From the NCBI GenBank assembly GCA_964617765.1, contig CAZTZY010000002.1, positions 1-64,000 of the forward strand: DNA of 64,000 bases. Reading direction: 5' to 3'. Shown one piece after another: positions 46,984-56,600 of the stretch. This stretch comes from CAZTZY01 sp964617765 (GTDB lineage Bacteria > Pseudomonadota > Gammaproteobacteria > Pseudomonadales > DT-91). A model generated the notes under the pieces. The model saw only the letters and a list, made by a program, of their open reading frames with translations, was not told the DNA's origin and made no database searches. A program made the translations under genes and the position numbers. Positions within the stretch are counted from its first letter, which is position 1. Each line of letters begins with the position of its first letter.

Positions 46984-48375
46984 ATGGAACCGATTCTCAG
47001 ACTCATTAATACCTTTGCCACGCCTCAATTTGGCCATTTACCGGGCGATACGCTCTATAAAGCCCGCTTGCTTATTGGACTTACATTCTCCCTGATCGCC
47101 ACCAGTTTTTTCATGATGGCTTTTTTCTCGTTTGCCCCGGCACTCTCAATAACAGCGCGACTGGTTGGCATTATTCCCAGCATTTTAATGGGACTGTGTT
47201 TTGCGGGAGTATTATGGGTACTGCAACACAAAGGCGAATTTGTGCGTTGTGCACACGCCATTATTGCGGTGACATTTTTGTCTATTGCCGCAGGCAACTA
47301 CATGACCGGCGGACCCGTCATCACCCCTTCAGGCACTATGTTATTCATTCCGGTATTTATGGCTTATTGTTTGCTGGATATCAAGGATGGCTTTATCTGG
47401 GGATCGATTATTTTACTTTTCAACCTTATCGGTACACTGATGTATTTTAATGGTTACGAATTTCCGACCGTGATCAAACCAGAAATGCTGGATATCACCC
47501 GCTCTTTTAACTGGTTTGCAGCTTTTATTATTCTGCTTTCACTCCTGCTGTTATATGTTTCCATTAACAATCACCTTAAACAGGAACGTGATATTGAGCG
47601 AGATCGTTATAAACATGTCGCCAAGGTAGCCGCGGAAAGTACCTACATTAACGAAACCACCGTAGCACTGGAAAAATCCGGCAAAGACTTGTTCAATGCC
47701 TCATTACAACAAAAAACCGCCATAGAACAATTATCCACGACTGCCGAACAATTAGGCGCAACTGCTGCACAAAACAGAACACTGGCTGCGTCCGCCATGC
47801 AATCTATACAGGATACTGAAAAAAACCTGAATATCAGTTTCGCAGACATCATGCAAATGGTTGCAACCATGGATGAAGTACAAAAATCCAGCGAAGAAAT
47901 AAAAATCATTAATACCGTGATCGATGATATTGCCTACCAGACTAACATGCTTTCACTGAATGCGATGATTGAAGCTTCCCGTGCCGGCGATGGCAATGGT
48001 GGATTCAAGGTGGTGGCTGTTGAAGTGAAAAAACTGTCGGAACGATCAGCGAAAGCCGCAGAAAATATTAACAAGCTACTCGAGCGCAATTTTCACTCCG
48101 TTAAAAAAGGATCTGCACTCTCCATTACCATGCAAAAGCGTTTTAAAGAGATTACTGAAAACGTAAAACCGGTCACCCACTCCATACAAAATGTATCCGA
48201 TGCCAGCCATGAACAACATGAGGCTATTCTACAAATCATGCAGGGGCTTCTGGATATTGACCGGGCTATCGAAAACAATCAGGCACTTTCAAAAGCATCA
48301 TCAGTCATGGCAGAAAAATTAAAAAAGAATTCCGCATCCATGCAAGATGCCCTGGCCACCTTGCAAAATAGCTAA
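46984..48375 (+). CDS. Membrane-bound methyl-accepting-chemotaxis-like signalling protein
   Basis: Protein of 463 residues. About six hydrophobic segments occupy residues 28-200, with little periplasmic sequence. A coiled-coil signalling domain follows, whose tip [20 protein letters not shown] and [23 protein letters not shown] is a variant of the MCP hairpin (canonical IAxQTNLLALNAAIEAARAGE). No HAMP domain or ligand-binding domain is visible, and no pentapeptide for CheR/CheB docking is at the C terminus. The gene is embedded in the NRPS cluster, 180 bases after NRPS 1, with AAAGGA before its ATG. It could sense membrane state or respond to the lipopeptide; this is inference. Confidence 0.82.
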   Translation: MEPILRLINTFATPQFGHLPGDTLYKARLLIGLTFSLIATSFFMMAFFSFAPALSITARLVGIIPSILMGLCFAGVLWVLQHKGEFVRCAHAIIAVTFLSIAAGNYMTGGPVITPSGTMLFIPVFMAYCLLDIKDGFIWGSIILLFNLIGTLMYFNGYEFPTVIKPEMLDITRSFNWFAAFIILLSLLLLYVSINNHLKQERDIERDRYKHVAKVAAESTYINETTVALEKSGKDLFNASLQQKTAIEQLSTTAEQLGATAAQNRTLAASAMQSIQDTEKNLNISFADIMQMVATMDEVQKSSEEIKIINTVIDDIAYQTNMLSLNAMIEASRAGDGNGGFKVVAVEVKKLSERSAKAAENINKLLERNFHSVKKGSALSITMQKRFKEITENVKPVTHSIQNVSDASHEQHEAILQIMQGLLDIDRAIENNQALSKASSVMAEKLKKNSASMQDALATLQNS

Positions 48376-48383
48376 CATCTTAC

Positions 48384-48413
48384 TGTACAGACGTTGCATG
48401 CAACGTCTGTACA
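48384..48413. repeat. Perfect 30-base palindrome between convergent genes
   Basis: TGTACAGACGTTGCA is followed directly by its exact reverse complement. It lies eight bases after the stop of the MCP-like gene and nine before the stop of the oxidoreductase gene. It could act as a transcription terminator hairpin in both directions, with weak T runs (ATTTAAAA), or be a dispersed palindromic repeat; similar short GTA-GACGTTGCATGCAACGTC-TAC motifs recur in bacterial genomes. Confidence 0.85.
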
Positions 48414-48421
48414 TTTAAAAA

Positions 48422-49321
48422 CTAAGCTTTAACTGCCACTACCCGCGCCAAAAATTCATCCAGCTGATCCACATCCTGAATAAACGGCGCAATCTCGAAC
48501 TCAATGACGGTAGCACCGGCTTCAGCCAATTCATAAGCCGCATCCACACCCCGTTGCCAGTCAGCTTTGCCTGTGCCCTTGCTAAAATCCATCTGTGTAT
48601 GCGCCCTTACCTGTAATTCCGCAGGATCACGACCAGCCTTATCAAAGGCTTCACTAATCACCTCACAGCCCTGACGTACAAACTCAGGCGTGGTTTTAAT
48701 CGGAATCCAGCCTTCGCCAAATTGCGCAATACGCTTTGCCTGTATCGGCGAGGGTGCTACGCCAAACCATATCGGTATATTTTTTTGTACAGGGAAAGGC
48801 TTGCTGTATAAACGCTCGAACTTTACGCTGCTGTTATTCACACTCACCGGCGCCTCACGCCACAACGCTTTAATGGCTTCCAGCTGGTCATCGAGCAACT
48901 TCCAGCGATTGTCAAAATCCAGCCCTTGCGCTGTATATTCTTCAGGTTGCCAACCCACACCTACGCCGAGATCAATACGGCCATGACTTAACTGATCCAG
49001 CGTAGCAATCTGCTTCGCCAGTAAAGTGGCCGGCCGCAAAGGAGAAATCAGCACGCCCGTCGCCAGGCGAATACGCGAAGTGACCGAAGCCATGGCTGCC
49101 ATCATGGTAATCGGCTCAAACCACGGATATTCCGGCGGCATCGGGAAAGTACCAAAAGGATATCGATCGGTACGTTCACTCATGATCACATGATCGGTCA
49201 ATACAATCTGGTCTATACCGGCTTTATCCGCAGCTTGAGCCAGCGTGACAATGCTAGCTGGAGAACCGCCAAACAAATCCTGCGCACCAATCGTGCCCAG
49301 CGCAATCTTGAATTGAGCCAT
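48422..49321 (-). CDS. LLM-class flavin-dependent oxidoreductase
   Basis: Luciferase-superfamily TIM-barrel enzyme of 299 residues. It shows IVLTDHVIMSERTDRYPFGT, IRLATGVLISPLRPATLLAK, GRIDLGVGVGWQPEEYTAQG and IPIWFGVAPSPIQAKR, blocks of the F420/FMN-type group. It sits between NRPS 1 and NRPS 2 but on the opposite strand. Its sequence does not resemble the natural-product-linked LLM subfamily that I know of, so a tailoring role is only possible. It is followed by the MCP-like gene end-to-end, with a perfect palindrome between them. Confidence 0.82.
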   Translation of the reverse strand: MAQFKIALGTIGAQDLFGGSPASIVTLAQAADKAGIDQIVLTDHVIMSERTDRYPFGTFPMPPEYPWFEPITMMAAMASVTSRIRLATGVLISPLRPATLLAKQIATLDQLSHGRIDLGVGVGWQPEEYTAQGLDFDNRWKLLDDQLEAIKALWREAPVSVNNSSVKFERLYSKPFPVQKNIPIWFGVAPSPIQAKRIAQFGEGWIPIKTTPEFVRQGCEVISEAFDKAGRDPAELQVRAHTQMDFSKGTGKADWQRGVDAAYELAEAGATVIEFEIAPFIQDVDQLDEFLARVVAVKA

Positions 49322-49369
49322 ACTGAGTACCTGATAATATCTGTTAGTGAAGGGAGTACATCAACATCT

Positions 49370-49777
49370 TCAAGGGCGCCGGCCACCGCAAAGTACATCC
49401 GTTGCATGTTCGGTATCCAGATATTCGCGCAACGTCACCAGCTTGCCATCACGAAAAATAAACAAAAAATGGTACTGGTTGTGGTAACGTTTACCGGAAA
49501 TATACATGCCATCCGATTCAGCCTCCACCGCCACACGCTCACCTTCGGCAGTAATACCGGTAATGTTAAAGGCCAAACCCTGCGGAAAATTCTCGAAAAT
49601 CGCCCCTGCCGCCGCGGTAATTTGTGCCTTGCTGTATTGACCGGAAATCAGCGTATGGCCCATGGTTTGCACATAACCGTCATCGGCATAAGCCGCCACA
49701 ATAGCGGCCGAATCACCACGGTTCATGGCATCAAAAAAATCGTGTACGCGTTGTTTGTTGTGATGTTCTAATGTCAT
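49370..49777 (-). CDS. SnoaL-like / NTF2-fold protein
   Basis: Small protein of 135 residues in the nuclear-transport-factor-2 fold. MNRGDSAAIVAAYADDGYVQTMGHT and the C-terminal YHFLFIFRDGKLVTLREYLDTEH are the usual SnoaL-like start and end. Members include ketosteroid isomerase-like enzymes, cyclases and orphan proteins, so function cannot be assigned. I chose ATG 49777 (MTLEHHNK) over 49810, with GGTG upstream. It is 48 bases upstream of the LLM oxidoreductase on the same strand and probably co-transcribed. Confidence 0.78.
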   Translation of the reverse strand: MTLEHHNKQRVHDFFDAMNRGDSAAIVAAYADDGYVQTMGHTLISGQYSKAQITAAAGAIFENFPQGLAFNITGITAEGERVAVEAESDGMYISGKRYHNQYHFLFIFRDGKLVTLREYLDTEHATDVLCGGRRP

Positions 49778-50225
49778 TATTTTCACCTGTTTCAATTTAG
49801 GGTAAGGCAACAGGCCAGGGAAGTAAAATTGCCCATGGACAGAAAATGGCAGGATATTTCTGTATGCCTTTTTTCAATACCTTAATATTAAATGCCTCTC
49901 ACCATCCTTCCAAACTACACCAAGCTAAAAAACTCACAGTTTCGGTGGATTTTACCCAATCTGCCTGCCTATTTCCGGTTCCATTTTTCGGTGCATCGGG
50001 TAAGATTAGGGCATTCACCTGAGTGTGTTTCAGGACAATAATAAAACCTGCGCAGTGACTGCAGATAAGTAAAAAAATAGCGATTTTCGTGCCCGACACT
50101 CTGTGATCAACCGGCTTGCGTTTTACCCGGGATTTTTTTGATGACAGACAACACTGATGTGGATTGCACAGTCAACAGGTAATCTACAAAAAGCCAAGGG
50201 TACGACGCTGGAAACGGTGTAATCA
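49778..50225. other. Intergenic region upstream of NRPS 2
   Basis: 448 bases without a convincing gene, between the divergent SnoaL-like gene and NRPS 2. It must hold the promoter for the NRPS 2-NRPS 3 operon. GGAAACGGTG at about 50210 is a plausible ribosome site. I see no clear operator, riboswitch or repeat. Confidence 0.5.
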
Positions 50226-53200
50226 ATGAGTAAACCGGATGATGCGTTGCTGGCAAAACTGAATCAGTTATCGCCTGCACAACGTGAAGCCTTACTAAAA
50301 AAACTGCAAACGCAAAAAGCCCAATCGCCTTCGGTGTCGATAGCTCCAGCGATGATTGCAGTGCCGCGCAATCAGCCGGATTACCCGCTGTCGTTTGCAC
50401 AACAACGCCTGTGGTTTCTTGAGCAGTTAAGTGATAGCCATGCCAGTTACAATATTGCAGCTGCGTTTCGGCTGGAAGGCGCGTTAAATATTGCCTTACT
50501 GAAAAATACTTTCAATGTAGTTATTCAACGCCATGAAAGCTTGCGTACTGTCTTTCTGTCTACCGCAGATGGCGCCAGGCAACGCGTGTTAGAAATCACC
50601 GATATTGAGTTGCCATTGTTGGATATCAGTAACGATGTTAGCCAACTGGATCGTCGTATTCATGCCGAAGCCAACTTCCGGTTTAATCTGGAATCCGGCC
50701 CGCTATTCAAGGCCGGACTGTTCAAACTCGCTGACAATATCCACGTATTAACCGTCGTACTGCACCACATTATTTCTGATGCATGGTCTTCACAAATATT
50801 GCTGGCAGAAGTTTCGCAAGTGTATTCACAACTGGCCCAAGGCAAAACCCCGCAATTACCTGACAACACTGTGCAATATATTGACTACACACTCTGGCAA
50901 CTGGATTTTTTACAAAAGCCGTCAGCTGCACAACAATTGCAGTATTGGCAGGATGCGCTCAGTGATGTTAATAACCTGGATTTACCTACCGATAACACGC
51001 GACCGGCCATCACTACCTATAACGGTAGTTTTATACGCTTTAACCTGAATGCCCAATTAACCCAAACACTTAAGCAATGGTGCAAACAGCAGGGCTGTAC
51101 TTTATTCAGCGCCTTGCTGGCAGCGTATGAAATCTTTTTATATCGCTATACACAACAAACGGATTTTTGCATCGGCATTCCGATTGCCAATCGGCATCAC
51201 AGCGAAAGCGAAACCATCATGGGCTTTTTTGTTAACTCTTTGGCACTGCGTTGCGATATCACCAAGGGCGATTCCTTTACCAGCACCGCCCGTAAAGTTC
51301 AGCAACGTGTATTGACGGCACAAAGCCATCAGGATATTCCATTTGAAAAACTGGTACTCAGCCTGCCAGGGATACAACGCAACCCGGGCATTAACCCGGT
51401 TTTTCAAACGTTCTTCACGCTCACACAAGATAACCTCGAACAAGGTCTTAAGCTGCCTGGCATCAAGGCAGACTATATTCCCGCTGATATCGAAGGCACC
51501 AAGTTTGATATCAGCCTTAATCTGCGCGAACAGGGTGATGGCATAAATTGCCATTTCGAATATAACCGTGACCTGTTCGCCACTGCTACCATCACTGCAA
51601 TGGCGCAGCATTTTTTAGCCTTGCTGGAACAACTGTGTTTATTACCGGATCTGGCGATAGAAAAAATCACCTTTCTCACCGATGCGGAATATGCCTTGCA
51701 AATGGATTGTACTCCTGTCGCAACTTCTGGCACACCCCACACAGCGCCAGGCTGGAATGCCACCGCCTTTCATTATCCTTCGACCAATGCCTTGCACGAA
51801 CTGGTTCAGGAGCAGGCAGAAAAGACACCCGATGCAGTGGCGGTTGTTGATGGCCATATTACCCTGAGTTATAACGAACTTAACCAGCAAGCCAATCAGT
51901 TAGCACATTACCTTATCAGTCTTGGCATCAGCCGTAATACTCCGGTAGCCGTTTGCCTGGAGCGCAGTGTTGAAATGTCGATAGTGTTGCTCGCCATTTT
52001 AAAAGCCGGTGGCTGTTATGTGCCTTTGGCAACCGATATCCCCATTGAACGCCTGCGTTTTATTTGTAGCGATACCGCCGCAAAAGTATTAATCAGTACA
52101 CAGCCTGTCGACCTTGCCAATATCAATCATGTTAAGCAATTACTGATGGGCAATAAAACCCCATGGCAAGGCTGCGCTATTGATAACCCGCCATTGATCA
52201 ATCAGGGCGAAGATATCTTCAATATTATTTATACGTCGGGTTCTACCGGCAATCCCAAGGGCGTAATGGTGCCACACCAGGGCATTATCAATCGCCTGCG
52301 CTGGATGCAAGAGGAATATGCACTCGACACTAACGACAGGATAGCGCAGAAAACCCCCTATAACTTTGACGTATCGGTATGGGAACTGTTCTGGCCACTG
52401 ATCACTGGCAGCAGTTTGTATTATGCCAAACCCGAAGGCCATAAAGACCCGGAATACCTGCGCGATTTTATCAAGCAGTACCACATCAGTATTTTACACT
52501 TTGTACCCTCGATGCTTGGACTGTTTTTACAAACACCGGATATTGATAGCTGTCACAGTATTGGCAAGGTATTCACTTCCGGCGAGGCATTACAACATCA
52601 ACACAACGAGGCTTTTTTCGTAAAACTGCCCAAAGCCGAGTTACATAATTTGTATGGCCCTACCGAAGCCTCCATCGATGTTTCTTTTTACAAGTGTCAT
52701 CCTAACGATAGCCATAAATCGATTCCTATCGGCAAACCGATTCACAATACGCAATTACATATTCTTGACCAACAACTGCAACCACTGCCTTTGGGTGCAG
52801 CTGGCGAACTGTATATTGGCGGCATTGGTCTCGCGTCGGGTTACTGGAACCAGCCAGAACTTACCCAAAAGGCTTTTATCGATAATCCCTGGTTTGCCAA
52901 AGGTCATCCCAGCAAAAAACTTTACAAGACCGGTGACGTCGCACGCTACCTGCCCAATGGTGATATTGAATACCTGGGCCGTAATGATCATCAGGTCAAG
53001 ATCCGCGGCTTCCGTATTGAACTCGGTGAAATTGAAACTCAATTGCGAAAAATCAACGGCGTTAGTGAAGCCATTGTTATTAACCGTGACGTTAACGGTA
53101 GTTCGCAGCTGATTGCCTATATTGTTAGCCAGCAACCCTTGCTCGATAATGCCGCATACGCCAGCTTACTGAAACAGCACTTGCCTGAATATATGCTGCC

Positions 53201-53600
53201 TACCGCTTACTGTGCGATTGATCAAGTGCCTTTATCCGCGAATGGGAAAATCGATCGCAAGCAGCTGCCTGATATCCATCTTGCTGATTTACAACAACAT
53301 GAATATATCCCTCCACGCAATGCCATCGAGAAGACACTGGCAGAAATGTGGCAGCACCTTTTGGGCATTGAAAAAGCCGGCGTACTCGATAACTTTTTTG
53401 AACTCGGCGGGCATTCACTGTTGGCAGCGCAAATGCTGACACGCATTCGCGATACCTTCCATATTGATTTACCACTGCGCACACTGTTTGAAGTTAACAC
53501 TATTGAAGGATTGGCGAAAATAATCAGCGCCATGTCGTTTGCTGCCGATGTAGCTAATGATTCGCTGGACGATGACGATTTTGAAGAAGGCATTCTATGA
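50226..53600 (+). CDS. Nonribosomal peptide synthetase 2: C-A(Ser)-T
   Basis: One-module NRPS of 1124 residues. A short charged helical N-terminal stretch (LLAKLNQLSPAQREALLKKL) precedes the C domain (about 55-490, HHIISDA near 180). The A domain (about 523-1015) has YTSGSTGNPKGVMVPHQG, YGPTEASIDVSFY and NGKIDRKQLP, and the T domain carries LGGHSLLAAQ near 1061. The pocket reads D-V-W-H-F-S-L-I-D-K, a serine code identical to those of NRPS 1 A2 and NRPS 3 A1. In place of the TubC-type domain of NRPS 1 and 3 it has the short helical start. Its stop overlaps the NRPS 3 start by four bases (ATGA), so the two are translated together. Confidence 0.93.
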   Translation: MSKPDDALLAKLNQLSPAQREALLKKLQTQKAQSPSVSIAPAMIAVPRNQPDYPLSFAQQRLWFLEQLSDSHASYNIAAAFRLEGALNIALLKNTFNVVIQRHESLRTVFLSTADGARQRVLEITDIELPLLDISNDVSQLDRRIHAEANFRFNLESGPLFKAGLFKLADNIHVLTVVLHHIISDAWSSQILLAEVSQVYSQLAQGKTPQLPDNTVQYIDYTLWQLDFLQKPSAAQQLQYWQDALSDVNNLDLPTDNTRPAITTYNGSFIRFNLNAQLTQTLKQWCKQQGCTLFSALLAAYEIFLYRYTQQTDFCIGIPIANRHHSESETIMGFFVNSLALRCDITKGDSFTSTARKVQQRVLTAQSHQDIPFEKLVLSLPGIQRNPGINPVFQTFFTLTQDNLEQGLKLPGIKADYIPADIEGTKFDISLNLREQGDGINCHFEYNRDLFATATITAMAQHFLALLEQLCLLPDLAIEKITFLTDAEYALQMDCTPVATSGTPHTAPGWNATAFHYPSTNALHELVQEQAEKTPDAVAVVDGHITLSYNELNQQANQLAHYLISLGISRNTPVAVCLERSVEMSIVLLAILKAGGCYVPLATDIPIERLRFICSDTAAKVLISTQPVDLANINHVKQLLMGNKTPWQGCAIDNPPLINQGEDIFNIIYTSGSTGNPKGVMVPHQGIINRLRWMQEEYALDTNDRIAQKTPYNFDVSVWELFWPLITGSSLYYAKPEGHKDPEYLRDFIKQYHISILHFVPSMLGLFLQTPDIDSCHSIGKVFTSGEALQHQHNEAFFVKLPKAELHNLYGPTEASIDVSFYKCHPNDSHKSIPIGKPIHNTQLHILDQQLQPLPLGAAGELYIGGIGLASGYWNQPELTQKAFIDNPWFAKGHPSKKLYKTGDVARYLPNGDIEYLGRNDHQVKIRGFRIELGEIETQLRKINGVSEAIVINRDVNGSSQLIAYIVSQQPLLDNAAYASLLKQHLPEYMLPTAYCAIDQVPLSANGKIDRKQLPDIHLADLQQHEYIPPRNAIEKTLAEMWQHLLGIEKAGVLDNFFELGGHSLLAAQMLTRIRDTFHIDLPLRTLFEVNTIEGLAKIISAMSFAADVANDSLDDDDFEEGIL

Positions 53601-56600
53601 CAACGGTTATGCAACTGATTAGCCAACTCGGTGCTGCCGGCATAAAACTTTGGCTGGATGAAGAAAGCCTTGCACGCGGCGATAATGAGTTACGTTTCAA
53701 AGCCCCCAAGGGCGCCTTGACCCCTGAGCTAAAAGCACGCCTCATTTCACAGAAAGCAGAGGTGATCGCATTTTTACTGCACAGCAAAACAGATCCTGCA
53801 CAAATCATATCTATCATTGAACGTAATACTGAAGGCTTGTACCCATTATCGTTTGCACAACAACGTTTCTGGTTTCTGGATCGCCTGGAACCGGGGAATC
53901 CCGCGTTACATATTCCCGCTGCATTACGCATCACAGGACCGTTAAATATTGAATCGCTGCGTTTGGCATTTGCGCGCCTTGCAGCCCGCCATGAATCGCT
54001 ACGTACCAGTTTTGTTCTGGATGAACATAATCTCGCCCTGCAAAAAATCCATCCCGAAAATGGCTGGGTATTAATTGAAAACTATGATTTAAGCCATCTC
54101 ACTGCACAACAACAAGATGAACGCTTACAGGAAATCATGCGCGATGAAGCCCTGCATCCTTATGACTTACATCAGCATGAACAACAAACACCTTCACTAT
54201 TACGCACCCGACTGGCACGCATTACACCCGTCAATGCATCACAACAACAGCATATTTTATTTGTGACGCTGCATCATATTATTGCCGATGGCTGGTCGCT
54301 GAATATCTTGATTGAAGAACTGACCCGGCACTATCAAGCATTACAAAACCAGGAGACAGTTTCACTGCCTCCCTTGCCAGCACAATATATTGATTTTTCA
54401 CACTGGCAACATCAATGGATCAACAGTAGCGCTATGAAGAGCCAGTTAGACTACTGGCAACAACAACTGAAAAGTGTAGCACTACTGGATTTACCGACAG
54501 ATTTCCAACGCCCCAAACAAAGTACACATCATGGTGCCGCACATCATTTTACCATTCCCGCCAGCATCGGTGAAAAAATACCCCCACTGGCTACAACAGA
54601 AAACACATCACCCTACATCGTACTACTCACTGCATTTAATGTTTTACTGCATCGTTATACCCAGCAAGAAGATATTTGCATCGGCACACCTGTTGCTGGC
54701 AGGCATCAACAAAGTATTGAAAACGTAATTGGCTGCTTCATTAATTTATTGGCCATCCGAAATACCATTGATGGCAATAACGGCTTTAAACATCTTTTGC
54801 ATCAGGTCAAACACACGGTGCTCGCCGCACAGGAAAACCAGACCATTCCGTTTGAACTGGTGGCCGATCATTGCACTGAGCAGCGCAGCCTGTCACACAC
54901 GCCGTTATTCCAGGTGCTGTTTACCTACGATACCAGCGATTTTTCACGACAATTACAGGCAAGTGACCTGCAACTGGATTTACTACCACAGTCATCGTTT
55001 ACTGCCAAATACGATATGCAATGGCATATTGCCACTAGCACTGATGGTTTTTCAGCCAGCATTGAATACAACACTGATCTTTTCTCGGCTGACACCATCA
55101 ACACTATAGCGCGTCATTTTATCGCCCTGCTCGAGCAACTATGCCTGCATGCCGATACCGCTATCAACCAACTGCCATTTTTATCACCTGCTGAATATGC
55201 ACAACAACTCGATACACAACAGGGATGGAATGCCACATCATTCCAATATGCCATTACCGACAGCCTGCAAGAACTAATAGAAACCCAGGCTGAAAAAACA
55301 CCGGATGCCCTTGCCGTATGCGATGAATACCAGTCATTGACGTACAGGGAATTAAACGCAGCGGCCAACCAGTTAGCGCATTATTTAGCATCACTGGGCA
55401 TTATCCGTAACAAGGCAGTGGTAGTTTGCATGGAACGCAGCGTTAAACTTTCTATTACCCTATTGGCCATTTTGAAAACCGGTGGCGCCTATGTACCCTT
55501 GGCTACTGATATACCGCCAGAACGTTTTAACTATATCTGTAAAGATACCCACGCTACGGTAATCATCAGTTCAATATCGATGCTACTGGATAAAAGTAAT
55601 TCACATATACAACAGATTGATTTTGATAACACCGGCGCCTGGCAGTGTTTTACTACACATAATTCAACTGCCGGAACACAAGCTGGCGATATATTTAATA
55701 TTATTTACACCTCGGGCTCTACCGGTAATCCCAAAGGGGTTATGGTACCGCATCGCGGCATTATCAATCGTCTGCGCTGGATGCAACACGAATATCCATT
55801 AACCGCTAATGACCGTATCCTGCAAAAAACCCCGTACAATTTTGATGTATCGGTATGGGAGCTTTTTTGGCCCCTGATGTTCGGCAGCAGTATTTTTTTC
55901 GCCAGGCCCGATGGCCATAAAGAGCCCGGCTATCTGCGTGATGTGATTACCCGGCAGAAAATCACTACCCTGCATTTTGTGCCTTCGATGCTGGGCATTT
56001 TTTTACAAACGGACAACATCGAGCAATGTAACAGTGTGAAACGTGTATTCACTTCCGGCGAAGCACTGGAACTGGCACATAACAACGCTTTCTTCCAGCG
56101 TATGCCTTATGCTGAACTGCATAATCTTTATGGACCCACGGAAGCTTCTATCGACGTTTCTTATTATGCGTGTAACGCCGCTGAAAAAAACCGTTCAGTA
56201 CCTATCGGAAAACCGATTCATAATACCCAGTTACATATACTGGATAAAAACCTGCAGATACTGCCTGTGGGTGCTGCGGGCGAGCTTTATATTGGCGGTG
56301 CAGGCCTGGCTTCTGGTTATCTTAACCAACCGGAACTCACAGCCAGTACATTTATCAATAACCCCTTTTATAAACAAGGCCACCCCAGTCAAAAGCTCTA
56401 TAAAACCGGTGATGTTGTGCGTTATCTGCCTTCGGGTGATATTGAGTACCTGGGCCGCAATGATCATCAGGTAAAAATCCGTGGCTTTCGTATAGAGCTG
56501 GGTGAAATTGAATCGCAGTTACGTGCCTTGCCTGATGTACTCGATGCCATTGTCATTAGTCGCGCGATTAATGGCCAGGACCAATTGTTAGCCTTTATCC

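Noticed and set aside
49899..50099. Minus-strand open frame upstream of NRPS 2
   Set aside because: No start context or recognisable protein; it lies in the probable promoter region of the NRPS 2-NRPS 3 operon.
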